This document shows, piece by piece, positions 1-7,897 of a stretch of 64,000 nt of DNA (its first letter is position 1; every line of letters begins with the position of its first letter). The notes beneath the pieces are model-generated. The model worked only from the letters and a program-made list of their open reading frames with translations. It was not told where the DNA came from and did not search any database. Position numbers and translations under genes: made by a program. Source of the DNA: Streptomyces sp. AC555_RSS877 (GTDB lineage Bacteria; Actinomycetota; Actinomycetes; Streptomycetales; Streptomycetaceae); the NCBI RefSeq assembly GCF_019049245.1, contig NZ_JAGMUK010000053.1, forward strand, positions 53,293 to 117,292. Direction: 5' to 3'.

Positions 1-174
1 CAGCCGACGCCTCCTGCGACACGGCGACCGGTGCCTCCCGTTGCACAGCGGCCGGTGCCTTCCGTGGCGCAGCCGACGCCTCCTGCGGTGCAGCAACCGG
101 TGCAGGAGCAATTCCTGTCCGTCGAACCCCGGCCGAAATCCGGGGTCCGAGGGGCGATTTCAAGACAGGACTAG
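1..174 (+). CDS. C-terminal end of a Pro/Gln/Val-rich protein (partial)
   Basis: The frame starting at base 1 is open to a TAG at 172-174, giving the last 57 residues of a protein whose start lies outside the window. The visible tail is an imperfect repeat of Pro-Val/Thr-Pro-Pro-Val/Ala-Gln steps (PVPPVAQ, PVPSVAQ, PTPPAVQ) ending in a basic stretch with KSGVRGAISRQD. Such tails are common at the disordered ends of large regulators, kinases or secreted proteins in Streptomyces, so no function can be assigned. Strong third-position G/C in this frame supports real coding. Confidence 0.55.
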   Translation, partial: QPTPPATRRPVPPVAQRPVPSVAQPTPPAVQQPVQEQFLSVEPRPKSGVRGAISRQD

Positions 175-404
175 ACCTCACAGGCTGATGGATATTACTC
201 GCGCGTAGTGTTTGCAGGGCGAAGAGCCTGGGGTGACCGTGAACAGTCAAAACAAAGGGGGCGCGCAACCGCGTTCTACGCGCGTCCGGAAGTCGACCTT
301 GTGCGCCCCCTGTGGGGTTCGGAAGAGTGGTCGCTCGTCAACCAGCCTTCCGGTCCACGAGGTCCCCACAACCTCCGGACCGACCCCCCACAGGAGGACG
401 CGAG
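175..404 (+). promoter_or_regulatory. Leader/promoter region of the streptogrisin gene
   Basis: This 230-base stretch holds no gene I can support. It contains a less G+C-rich patch (about 181-215) with the octamer CGCGTAGT at 202-209, which recurs upstream of the GDSL lipase at 27881-27888. A ribosome binding site AGGAGG lies at 392-397, eight bases before the TTG start at 405. No transcription start can be fixed by eye. Confidence 0.35.
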
Positions 405-1487
405 TTGAAGCACCGACGCATACCCAGGCGGCGGGTCGCCGTGGCAGGTGCGGGCATCACCGCACTGGTCGCCGCGGGAGTCACCTTCCAGACTGCGAAC
501 GCCAGCGAGCCTGCGAACACCCCTGAGCCTCAGGTCCTTTCGGCTCTGGCGGCCGGAAAGCTCGCCTCGACGCTCGGCCAGGACCTCGGCGCCGACGCGG
601 CGGGCACGTTCTACGACGCGAAGACCAAGAGCCTCGTGGTCAACGTGGTCGACGAGGCCGCGGCCGAGACCGTCGAGGCGGCCGGGGCCCAGGCCAGAGT
701 CGTGGCGAACTCCCTCGCCGAACTGAAGAGCGCCCGCAGCACCCTCACGCGGGACGCGACCATCCCCGGCACCTCCTGGGCGACCGACCCGACGACCAAC
801 AAGGTCGTCGTCACCGCCGACCGCACGGTCTCCGACGCCGAGTGGGCGAAGCTGACCAAGGTCGTCGACGAGCTCGGCGGCACGGCCGAACTCCAGCGCA
901 CGAAGGGGGAGTTCAAGCCCTTCATCGCGGGCGGTGACGCCATCACCGGAGGCGGCGGGCGCTGCTCGCTCGGCTTCAACGTCGTCAAGGGCGGCGAGCC
1001 GTACTTCCTCACCGCCGGGCACTGCACCGAGTCCGTCTCCACCTGGTCGGACTCCAGCGGCACCGAGATCGGCACCAACGAGGTCTCCAGCTTCCCGGAC
1101 GACGACTACGGCCTGGTCAAGTACACCGCCGACGTGGACCACCCGAGCGAGGTGGACCTCTACAACGGCTCCGCCCAGCAGATCACCGGCGCGGCCGCCG
1201 CCACCGTCGGCATGGAGGTCACCCGCAGCGGCTCCACGACCCAGGTGCACGACGGCACGGTCACCGGTCTGGACGCCACCGTGAACTACGGCAACGGCGA
1301 CATCGTCAACGGCCTGATCCAGACCGACGTCTGCGCCGAACCCGGCGACAGCGGCGGCTCGCTCTTCTCGGGCAGCAGCGCGATCGGCCTCACCTCCGGC
1401 GGCAGCGGCGACTGCACCTCGGGCGGGGAGACCTTCTTCCAGCCGGTGACCGAGGCGCTGTCGGCGACCGGTACGCAGATCGGCTGA
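405..1487 (+). CDS. sprD: Streptogrisin D-type secreted serine protease precursor (S1 family)
   Basis: A chymotrypsin-fold endopeptidase made as a 360-residue preproprotein. The start is TTG, chosen because AGGAGG sits eight bases upstream and because the next residues form a twin-basic signal peptide (HRRIPRRR, hydrophobic core, cut near NAS). A pro-region of about 130 residues follows, typical of streptogrisin foldase propeptides. The mature enzyme begins at about residue 174 (IAGGDAITGGGGRCS) and is 187 residues long, as in streptogrisin D. The triad is visible: His206 in TAGHC, Asp234 in DDDYG, Ser316 in GDSGG; four Cys can form the two usual disulfides. Two hairpins follow the stop. It acts outside the cell in peptide scavenging. 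The match to streptogrisin D is close; the symbol rests on memory of that sequence. Confidence 0.93.
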   Translation: MKHRRIPRRRVAVAGAGITALVAAGVTFQTANASEPANTPEPQVLSALAAGKLASTLGQDLGADAAGTFYDAKTKSLVVNVVDEAAAETVEAAGAQARVVANSLAELKSARSTLTRDATIPGTSWATDPTTNKVVVTADRTVSDAEWAKLTKVVDELGGTAELQRTKGEFKPFIAGGDAITGGGGRCSLGFNVVKGGEPYFLTAGHCTESVSTWSDSSGTEIGTNEVSSFPDDDYGLVKYTADVDHPSEVDLYNGSAQQITGAAAATVGMEVTRSGSTTQVHDGTVTGLDATVNYGNGDIVNGLIQTDVCAEPGDSGGSLFSGSSAIGLTSGGSGDCTSGGETFFQPVTEALSATGTQIG

Positions 1488-1502
1488 CTCGGCGCGCAGG
1501 TT

Positions 1503-1522
1503 GCCGGATCGCCTGATCCGGC
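1503..1522 (+). terminator. Hairpin after sprD
   Basis: GCCGGATC / GATCCGGC form a perfect 8-bp stem around a 4-base loop (GCCT), 16 bases after the sprD stop. There is no U-tract, as is usual for Streptomyces terminators. Confidence 0.6.
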
Positions 1523-1541
1523 ACCGTGATCCGGCTTCGTG

Positions 1542-1573
1542 AAGTCCCGCCCCGCGCGCGAGGGGCGGGACTT
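1542..1573. terminator. Strong bidirectional hairpin between sprD and the minus-strand pseudogene
   Basis: AAGTCCCGCCCC pairs perfectly with GGGGCGGGACTT (12-bp stem, 8-base loop), with T-rich or A-rich flanks on both strands (CTTTC to the right). It lies between two convergent transcription units and probably serves both. Confidence 0.75.
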
Positions 1574-1574
1574 T

Positions 1575-2203
1575 CGCGTCGTAGTCGTACGGGAACGGCC
1601 TGCATGGTCCGCGCGGCCTGCCCGAACTGCCCGGCCTGCTTCGGCTGTCGCCTTCCGCGCAGCCCCGCCGCCAGCAGCGTGATCGCGATCCCGGCGAACG
1701 CCCACGGCGACAGGACCAGCAGTGAAGCGGTCGTGTCGTTGCCCTCGAAGTACGCGATCGAGCGTGCCGCCCAGGTTCCGGCGCCCGGAGGCAGGGCCGG
1801 ACCGATGGCGTGCCAGAACGGCGGCAGCATCGGCAGCGGGAAGGCGCCGCCCGCGCTCGGGTTGCCCGCGATCACCACGAGCAGGATCGCGAGGCCGATG
1901 CCGACGATCCCGTGGCGCCGGCGTCCGCCTCGCCTCGTCGGCCACCACGCGCGGGTCAAGCGGCGAGCCGGGCAGCCGCTCCAGCCGAGTCACCGCCTGC
2001 TCGGCCGCGGCCCGCGGTGCGACGACTCCGAAGGGCACGTCCTTGGGTTCGGGGTCGTGCAGAGCCCCGACATGGGAGGCGATGAAGAGCGGCTGGAGCG
2101 CGACCACGCCGAGCACGAGCAGCGTCGCCCGAGGGGTCACGGCGTCCTTCACTTCGCCGAGAAAGGGGGTACTCGGGGTGTCGGCACCGGTGGTCCGCGT
2201 CAT
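1575..2203 (-). pseudogene. Broken ABC-2/DUF3533-type integral membrane protein gene
   Basis: Reading leftward from ATG at 2203, the first frame gives MTRTTGADTPSTP, a membrane span (ATLLVLGVVALQPLFIAS) and a segment ending near VVADEA. The protein then jumps to another frame near 1905-1945 and resumes with IVGIGLAILLVVIAGNP, AGGAFPLPMLPPFW and a last span SPWAFAGIAITLLAAGLR. These are the two ends of a family of about 350-residue proteins related to ABC-2 permeases, as I remember it. Roughly 130 central residues are absent, so a deletion of about 0.4 kb plus a frame change explains the join. The second frame also lacks a stop before the terminator hairpin at 1542-1573, another sign of decay. 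Family name is from memory. Confidence 0.7.
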
Positions 2204-2308
2204 GCCCCCACGGCCCGGACCACGGGGTGTTTGCGCAGGTGGGACGGGCCCGGACGGATGTCGCACACACATTCGAAATTTGGTCTATGGTGGGGGTGAG
2301 GTAGCTGG

Positions 2309-2320
2309 GAACAAATGTTC
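2309..2320 (+). promoter_or_regulatory. LexA (SOS) box of the dnaE2-imuB operon
   Basis: GAAC-AAAT-GTTC is an exact GAAC-N4-GTTC actinobacterial LexA operator, extended to GAACAAATGTTCGA. It sits 37 bases before the preferred dnaE2 start, and this gene class is SOS-induced in actinobacteria. An ATG at 2315 lies inside the box, which argues against translation beginning there. Confidence 0.85.
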
Positions 2321-2356
2321 GAGAGCTCGTCGGGCTCGCGAGTGCGGGAGGTGCGT

Positions 2357-5300
2357 GTGCCGGGCTTCACGCATCTGCACACCGTCTCCGGGTTCTCGCT
2401 GCGGTACGGAGCCTCACACCCGGAGCGGCTGGCCGAGCGCGCCTCCGAACGGGGCCTGGACGCCCTCGCCCTCACCGACCGCGACACCCTCGCCGGCACG
2501 GTCCGCTTCGCCAAGGCCTGCGCCAAGGCGGGGGTCCGCCCGCTGTTCGGCGTGGACCTCGCGGTGGAGACGCCCGGGGGCGGACGGCAGGAGCGGCGCC
2601 GCACGCCCGTGCGCGGAGGCGCCTTCATCGACGAGTCGACACCCCGCGTCACCTTCCTCGCCCGGGACGGCGCCCGCGGCTGGGCCGACCTGTGCCGGCT
2701 CGTCACGGCCTCGCACGCGAGGGAGGCCACGCCCCTGCTGCCCTGGGCCGACAACATGGCCGACGGCCTGACCGTCCTGCTCGGCCCCGCCTCAGACGTC
2801 GGCCGCGCCCTCGCCGCGGGGCGCCCCGACCGCGCGGCCGGGCTGATCGCCCCCTGGCGGGAGGTCTACGGCGACGCCCTGCGCCTCGAAGCCGTCTGGC
2901 ACGGCCGCGAGGGCACCGGCCCCGGCTCCCTGCGGCTTGCCGTCCGTACCGTCGGCTTCGCCGCCGAGCAGCGGATCCGGCCCGTGCTCAGCAACGCCGT
3001 CCGGTACGCCGATCCCGGACTCGGCCCGGTCGCCGACGTCCTGGACGCGGCCCGCCGTCTGGTCCCCGTCGACCCGACGAAGGAACTGGACTCCGGCGAG
3101 GCCTGGCTCAAGGACGCCCCCGCCATGCTCGGGGTGGCGGAACGGGTCGTCGAGGCCGCCGGCTACCGGCGCGACACCGCCCACCACCTGCTGGAACAGA
3201 CCCGGGCGACGGCCGCCGAGTGCCTGGTCGACCCCGAGGACGACCTCGGTATCGGCAGCGTCCACTTCCCCGAGCCGCACCTGGTCGGCGCGGACCGCCG
3301 CACCGCGCAGCGGACGCTGGCCTCGCGGGCGGCGACCGGAATGGTGCTGCACGGGTACGACCGCTCCCCGAAAGCGCGGCACTACTGGGAGCGGATGCAC
3401 CGGGAACTGGACATCATCGCCCACCACGGCTTCGCCTCCTACTTCCTGACGGTCGCTCAGGTGGTGGACGACGTACGGGACATGGGCATCCGGGTCGCCG
3501 CCCGCGGCTCCGGTGCCGGCTCCCTGGTCAACCACCTCCTCGGCATCGCGCACGCCGACCCGGTCGAGCACGGGCTGCTGATGGAGCGCTTCCTGTCCAA
3601 GGAACGGGTCGTCCTGCCGGACATCGACATCGACGTGGAGTCCGCGCGCCGCCTGGAGGTCTACCGCGCGATCATCGGCCGGTTCGGTGCCGAGCGGGTC
3701 GCGACGGTCGCGATGCCGGAGACCTACCGGGTGCGGCACGCCATCCGTGACGTCGGCGCGGCCCTGTCCATGGACCCGGCCGACATCGACCGCATCGCCA
3801 AGTCCTTCCCGCACATCCGCGCCCGCGACGCCCGCGCGGCACTGGAGGAACTGCCCGAACTCAGAAAGCTGGCGGGGGAACTTCAGCGGGAGGGGGAGCG
3901 CTACGGGAAGCTCTGGGAACTGGTCGAGTCCCTCGACGCCCTCCCGCGCGGCGTCGCCATGCACCCCTGCGGAGTGCTCCTCTCCGACGCCTCCCTGCTC
4001 TCCCGTACGCCGGTCATGCCGACCAGCGGAGAGAGGCTGCCCATGGCGCAGTTCGACAAGGACGACGTCGAGGACCTCGGGCTGCTCAAGCTCGACGTGC
4101 TGGGCGTGCGGATGCAGTCGGCGATGGCACACGCGGTCGCGGAGGTGGAGCGGGCGACGGGGGACCGGATCGACCTGGACGCGGTGCCGGACGGTGATCC
4201 GGAGACGTACCGGCTCATCCGTTCCACCGAGACGTTGGGCTGTTTCCAGATCGAGTCACCGGGGCAGCGGGACCTGGTCGGACGGCTGCAGCCGGACACG
4301 TTCCACGACCTCGTCGTCGACATCTCGCTCTTCCGGCCGGGTCCGGTCGCCGCCGACATGGTGCGGCCGTTCATCGAGGCGCGGCACGGGCGGGCACCGG
4401 TCCGTTACCCGCACCGGGACCTGGAAGAGCCGCTGAAGGGGACGTACGGAGTCGTCGTCTTCCACGAGCAGATCATCGACATCGTCGCCATCATGACCGG
4501 CTGCGGGCGCGGCGAGGCGGACCGGGTGCGGCGCGGGCTGTCCGACCCGGAGTCGCAGGGGCGGATCAGGATCTGGTTCGCGCAGCACGCGGCGGCCCAC
4601 GGCTACGACGCAGAAACGATTCAGCGAACCTGGGAGATCGTCGAGGCCTTCGGGTCGTACGGCTTCTGCAAGGCGCACGCGGTCGCCTTCGCCGTACCGA
4701 CGTACCAGTCGGCGTGGCTGAAGGCGCACCACCCGGCCGCCTTCTACGCCGGGCTGCTCACGCACGATCCCGGGATGTACCCGAAGCGGCTGCTGCTGGC
4801 GGACGCGCGGCGGCGTGGGGTGCCGATCCTGCCCTTGGACGTGAACAGGTCGGCGGTCGCCCATCGTATCGAACTGGTATCTGAATCGAAGGTGTGGGGG
4901 CTGCGGTTGGGCCTCTCCGACGTCCACGGCATCAGCGAGGCCGAGGCGGCGCGGATCGCGGACGGGCAGCCGTACGCCTCGCTGCTCGACTTCTGGGAAC
5001 GGGCCCGCCCGAGCAGGCCGCTCGCCCAGCGGCTCGCGCAGGTGGGTGCGTTGGACGCCTTCGGTGCCAACCGCCGTGATCTGCAGCTGCACTTGACCGA
5101 GTTGCACCGGGGAGCCCGGGGCAGTGGCAGCGGCGGGGGTCAACTCCCGCTGGCGGGCGGCAGAAAGACGGCCCCGGCCGGGCTGCCCGACCTCTCCTCG
5201 GCGGAGAAACTGAGTGCCGAGCTGGGTGTGCTGTCCATGGACGCCTCGCGCAATCTGATGGACGACCACCGGGCGTTCCTCGACGAGCTGGGCGTGGTGC

Positions 5301-5794
5301 CGGCACGGCGGCTGCGGGAGGCGCGGCACGGGGAGACCGTGCTGGTCGCGGGTGCCAAGGCGGCCACCCAGACGCCGCCCATCAGGTCCGGCAAGCGGGT
5401 CATCTTCTCCACCCTGGACGACGGCACGGGCCTGGTCGACCTCGCCTTCTTCGACGACTCCCACGACGCCTGCGCGCACACCGTCTTCCACTCCTGGCTG
5501 CTGCTGGTGCGCGGGGTGGTGCAGCGCCGCGGCCCGCGCAGCCTCAGCGTGGTGGGCGCCGCCGCCTGGAACCTCGCCGAACTGGCCGAACTGCGCGCCG
5601 AGGGTGGGCTCGACGAGGTGGCGGCACGACTGGCGGAGCCCATGCCGGAAGGGCGCGGGGATTCGACGGGCGGCAGGCGAATCCAGATGCCCACCGGATA
5701 CGAACTGCATCCGTGGGCCGATCTGCGCCCGGCGGGCGAAGAGCCCGCGAAGGTAAGGAAGTTGTGGCACCAGAGTCCGGGGAGTGCGGGATGA
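2357..5794 (+). CDS. dnaE2: Error-prone DNA polymerase, DnaE2 type
   Basis: C-family DNA polymerase for damage-induced mutagenic synthesis, 1145 residues from GTG at 2357. That start has GGGAGG just upstream and places the conserved TFTHLHTVSG-like PHP opening (here FTHLHTVSG; His6, His8) at the N-terminus, as in DnaE relatives. Starts at 2351 (GTG) or 2315 (ATG) are possible, but 2315 lies in the LexA box. The palm domain shows RGSGAGSLVNHLLG and the catalytic PDIDID at residues 421-426. The fingers region (GSYGFCKAHAVAFA), a helix-hairpin-helix region and a C-terminal OB fold (VIFSTLDDGTGLVDLAFF) follow. The third acidic residue is in LLKLDVLG. It overlaps the next gene by ATGA, so the two are translationally coupled, as DnaE2 and ImuB usually are. 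Confidence 0.95.
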   Translation: MPGFTHLHTVSGFSLRYGASHPERLAERASERGLDALALTDRDTLAGTVRFAKACAKAGVRPLFGVDLAVETPGGGRQERRRTPVRGGAFIDESTPRVTFLARDGARGWADLCRLVTASHAREATPLLPWADNMADGLTVLLGPASDVGRALAAGRPDRAAGLIAPWREVYGDALRLEAVWHGREGTGPGSLRLAVRTVGFAAEQRIRPVLSNAVRYADPGLGPVADVLDAARRLVPVDPTKELDSGEAWLKDAPAMLGVAERVVEAAGYRRDTAHHLLEQTRATAAECLVDPEDDLGIGSVHFPEPHLVGADRRTAQRTLASRAATGMVLHGYDRSPKARHYWERMHRELDIIAHHGFASYFLTVAQVVDDVRDMGIRVAARGSGAGSLVNHLLGIAHADPVEHGLLMERFLSKERVVLPDIDIDVESARRLEVYRAIIGRFGAERVATVAMPETYRVRHAIRDVGAALSMDPADIDRIAKSFPHIRARDARAALEELPELRKLAGELQREGERYGKLWELVESLDALPRGVAMHPCGVLLSDASLLSRTPVMPTSGERLPMAQFDKDDVEDLGLLKLDVLGVRMQSAMAHAVAEVERATGDRIDLDAVPDGDPETYRLIRSTETLGCFQIESPGQRDLVGRLQPDTFHDLVVDISLFRPGPVAADMVRPFIEARHGRAPVRYPHRDLEEPLKGTYGVVVFHEQIIDIVAIMTGCGRGEADRVRRGLSDPESQGRIRIWFAQHAAAHGYDAETIQRTWEIVEAFGSYGFCKAHAVAFAVPTYQSAWLKAHHPAAFYAGLLTHDPGMYPKRLLLADARRRGVPILPLDVNRSAVAHRIELVSESKVWGLRLGLSDVHGISEAEAARIADGQPYASLLDFWERARPSRPLAQRLAQVGALDAFGANRRDLQLHLTELHRGARGSGSGGGQLPLAGGRKTAPAGLPDLSSAEKLSAELGVLSMDASRNLMDDHRAFLDELGVVPARRLREARHGETVLVAGAKAATQTPPIRSGKRVIFSTLDDGTGLVDLAFFDDSHDACAHTVFHSWLLLVRGVVQRRGPRSLSVVGAAAWNLAELAELRAEGGLDEVAARLAEPMPEGRGDSTGGRRIQMPTGYELHPWADLRPAGEEPAKVRKLWHQSPGSAG

Positions 5795-6795
5795 CCATCC
5801 TCTGCGTACGTTTCCAGCTGCCGCCGACGGAGGAGGCGGCCCTGCCGGGGCTGCTCGGATTGCTCGAGGAGTTCACGCCCGTCGTGGAGGCGCTGCCGCC
5901 GGACGGGGCGCTCGCCGATCTGCGGGGCGCCGAACGGTACTTCGGGCGCGGTGCGGTGGAGCTGGCGTCGGTGATCCGGGTCCGGGCGCTCGCCCTGTAC
6001 GGCGTCGACTGCGTGATCGGCGCCGGGCCGGGACCCATGCTGGCCCGCATCGCGCTGCGCGACGCCGAACCGGGGGTGACCCGTGCGGTGTCCGAGGAGG
6101 CCGCGGTGGAGTTCCTCGCCGACAAGCCCGTCGCCGCGCTCCCCGGCGTCGGCGCCGCCACCGCCCGCACCCTGGGCGAGTACGGCCTCGACACCCTCGG
6201 CCTGGTCGCCGCCGCCCCCCTGTCCACCCTCCAGCGTCTGGTCGGCGCGAGGGCAGGTCGCGAACTGCGGGAGAAGGCGGGTGGCATCGACCGCGGCCGG
6301 GTCGTACCGAACGCCGTGTCCCGTTCGCTGGCCACCGAACGTCCTTTCGATCGCGACGAGTTGGACGCCGACCGGCACCGCCGCGCCCTGCTCTCGGCGG
6401 CCGAGGAGCTGGGCGCCAGGCTGCGCGCCCTCGACAAGGTCTGCGGCACCCTGACCCTCACCGTCCGCTACGCCGACCTCCCCCACTCTCGAACAAGCTC
6501 GAGCGGGGGGACCCCCACCTCCACGACCCGCACCCGCACCCTCGATGAGCCGACCGCGCACTCGGCCGCGCTCACGAAGGCGGCCTACGGCCTGTACGAG
6601 GCTCTTGGTCTGCAGCGTGCCCGGGTCCGCTCGGTCGCCCTGCGCGCCGAGGCCCTCGGTACCGCCGAACTGGCCTCCTACCAGCTCGCCTTCGACCCCC
6701 TGGACGAGAAACTGCGCCGCATCGAGGAGGTCGCGGACCGCGTGCGGGCGAAGTTCGGGCCGCGGGCGGTGATGCCGGGGACGCTGGCCGCGTAG
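5791..6795 (+). CDS. imuB: ImuB-like Y-family polymerase homolog (catalytically degenerate)
   Basis: A 334-residue DinB/UmuC-fold protein starting at ATG inside the ATGA overlap with dnaE2. The helix-hairpin-helix (VAALPGVGAATARTLGEYGLDTLG) and the little-finger part (AVSRSLATERPF, VCGTLTLTVRYAD) are clear. The palm lacks the acidic metal ligands: the first motif, normally DMDxFYA, reads CVRFQLPP, and the second reads PPDGALADLRG. This matches ImuB, which bridges DnaE2 to the beta clamp without polymerising. No N-terminal ImuA'-type protein is adjacent. Between the little-finger segments a run SRTSSSGGTPTSTT is encoded by a palindromic repeat inserted in frame. The protein ends KFGPRAVMPGTLAA. 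It could instead be called a shortened DinB; the operon favours ImuB. Confidence 0.8.
   Translation: MTILCVRFQLPPTEEAALPGLLGLLEEFTPVVEALPPDGALADLRGAERYFGRGAVELASVIRVRALALYGVDCVIGAGPGPMLARIALRDAEPGVTRAVSEEAAVEFLADKPVAALPGVGAATARTLGEYGLDTLGLVAAAPLSTLQRLVGARAGRELREKAGGIDRGRVVPNAVSRSLATERPFDRDELDADRHRRALLSAAEELGARLRALDKVCGTLTLTVRYADLPHSRTSSSGGTPTSTTRTRTLDEPTAHSAALTKAAYGLYEALGLQRARVRSVALRAEALGTAELASYQLAFDPLDEKLRRIEEVADRVRAKFGPRAVMPGTLAA
6484..6517 (+). repeat. Palindromic repeat element inserted in frame in the imuB-like gene
   Basis: CACTCTCGA, six variable bases, then TCGAGCGGGGGGACC, followed by CCCAC. The 9- and 15-base blocks are identical to those at 63872-63901. It folds as CTCGA/TCGAG plus GGGGGGACCCCC. 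It adds about a dozen codons (Ser, Thr, Gly-rich) that ImuB/DinB relatives do not need. Confidence 0.7.
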
Positions 6796-6798
6796 AGG

Positions 6799-7173
6799 TC
6801 AGCCGGCCCACGGGGGTGTGATGCGGGTGCCGTCGGCGAGTTCCGCCTCCAGGCCGATGGAGGTGGTGACCCAGGAGGTGGCGAGCTCGCTCGTCGGGTT
6901 CTCGACGGCGAGGGTCGACCCGGCGTTGATGATCACCGTGTCGCCCGCGGTGACGCGGTGGGTGTGACCGTCGAGGGTCATCAGCAGTTCGCCGCCGAGC
7001 ACATGGAAGATCTCCTCCCGGTTGACGGTGTGCGCGGGCGCCCTGGTCCCTGCCGGGATCTCGCCGCGCCAGGCGCACAGCTCCGTGCTGCCGGTGCGGG
7101 GGGAGGCGTACGAGACGAAGCGGGCGCCGTGGATCTCGTGGGTGACGGCTTCGGACGGACGGATGACGGGCAT
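6799..7173 (-). CDS. Small cupin-domain protein
   Basis: A 124-residue single-domain cupin. Cupin motif 1 is seen as PAHTVNREEIFHVLGGELLM, where the family's metal-binding His, Glu and His would lie. Motif 2 is GDTVIINAGSTLAVEN. The second motif lacks the usual His (it has N..S), so metal binding may be weak or absent. It ends IGLEAELADGTRITPPWAG. The gene is divergent from a MarR regulator, with two palindromes between them, so it is probably the regulator's target. Possible roles are binding or isomerising a small aromatic or sugar compound; the substrate is unknown. It ends three bases after the imuB-like gene on the other strand. Confidence 0.8.
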   Translation of the reverse strand: MPVIRPSEAVTHEIHGARFVSYASPRTGSTELCAWRGEIPAGTRAPAHTVNREEIFHVLGGELLMTLDGHTHRVTAGDTVIINAGSTLAVENPTSELATSWVTTSIGLEAELADGTRITPPWAG

Positions 7174-7193
7174 GGGCTCTCCGATGGCAGATG

Positions 7194-7237
7194 GTCAAGC
7201 TGCTTGACTAGTTGGCTTTATGGTCAAGCAGCCTGAC
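7194..7237. promoter_or_regulatory. Paired operators between cupin and marR genes
   Basis: GTCAAGCTGCTTGAC at 7194-7208 is a perfect 7-1-7 palindrome. GTCAAGCAGCCTGAC at 7223-7237 is the same with changes in the right arm. Centres are 29 bp apart, close to three helical turns. MarR proteins usually bind such sites in their own divergent promoter regions. Confidence 0.7.
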
Positions 7238-7266
7238 CAAGTTGTCAACGGTGTTTCAATGCTGCC

Positions 7267-7713
7267 GTGCAGAATTCCGAAGCCATGGCCCTGTCCGCCG
7301 CCCTGCTCGCCGTCGCCGGTGAGCTCACGCAGCGCATCAACGAGGGTGTCGTCGCCCGTGGCTTCGAGGGGATCAGGCCCGCGCACGGCTTCGCGTTCGC
7401 CCGGCTCGCCCCCGACGGGGCGACGGTCACCGAGCTCGCCGCGCACCTCGGCGTGACCAAGCAGGCCGCCAGTCAGCTGGTCGACGAGATCGTGCGCAAG
7501 GGGTACGCCGAGCGGCGGCCGCATCCCGGCGACGCCCGGGCCCGGCTGGTCGTGCTGACCGGGCGGGGGTGGGCCTGCACCCGGGCGGCGGAGGAGGCGG
7601 CCGCGGAAGCCGTGGGGGCCTGGGTGGCGCTGCTCGGTGAGGGTCAAGTGCGCGAGCTGCGCGACCAACTGGGGCGCATCGCACCCTATGGCCCCATCAG
7701 GCCGACCTGGTGA
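7267..7713 (+). CDS. MarR-family transcriptional regulator
   Basis: A 148-residue winged-helix regulator. Start is GTG at 7267; ATG at 7285 is an alternative. The recognition helix region reads VTELAAHLGVTKQAASQLVDEIVRKGYAERRPHPGDARARLV, the MarR HTH followed by the wing with the typical D-R pair. Flanking helices would form the dimer interface (LSAALLAVAGELTQRI; AWVALLGEGQVRELRDQL). It is divergent from a cupin gene and the two palindromes between them are its likely operators. The ligand cannot be told from sequence. Confidence 0.87.
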   Translation: MQNSEAMALSAALLAVAGELTQRINEGVVARGFEGIRPAHGFAFARLAPDGATVTELAAHLGVTKQAASQLVDEIVRKGYAERRPHPGDARARLVVLTGRGWACTRAAEEAAAEAVGAWVALLGEGQVRELRDQLGRIAPYGPIRPTW

Positions 7714-7781
7714 CGATTCGTCAGTGCCTTATCAGGGGGCTCCAGCCGTCGATGGTTACCACTGGAAGTTTTTACTGACGC

Positions 7782-7826
7782 GTAACTTCACAAGTGCACT
7801 ACTCGTCCGTAACTTGACAAGTGAAC
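7782..7826 (+). promoter_or_regulatory. Direct repeat/palindrome pair upstream of the secreted lipase
   Basis: GTAACTTCACAAGTGCAC (7782-7799) and GTAACTTGACAAGTGAAC (7809-7826) differ at two positions and repeat every 27 bp. The second holds a perfect ACTTG-A-CAAGT palindrome. Placement 72-116 bases before the lipase start suggests tandem activator or repressor sites. The rest of 7714-7897 shows nothing else clear. Confidence 0.55.
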
Positions 7827-7897
7827 AGCATCCTCGTGATCCGGATCACAGGGCGTAAAGCCGTCGCAACTCCCTTGAGCCGCAAGGAGATCACCCG

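Noticed and set aside
2315..2356. ATG at 2315 as dnaE2 start
   Set aside because: It lies inside the LexA box, and GTG 2357 has a better ribosome site and matches the PHP domain start.
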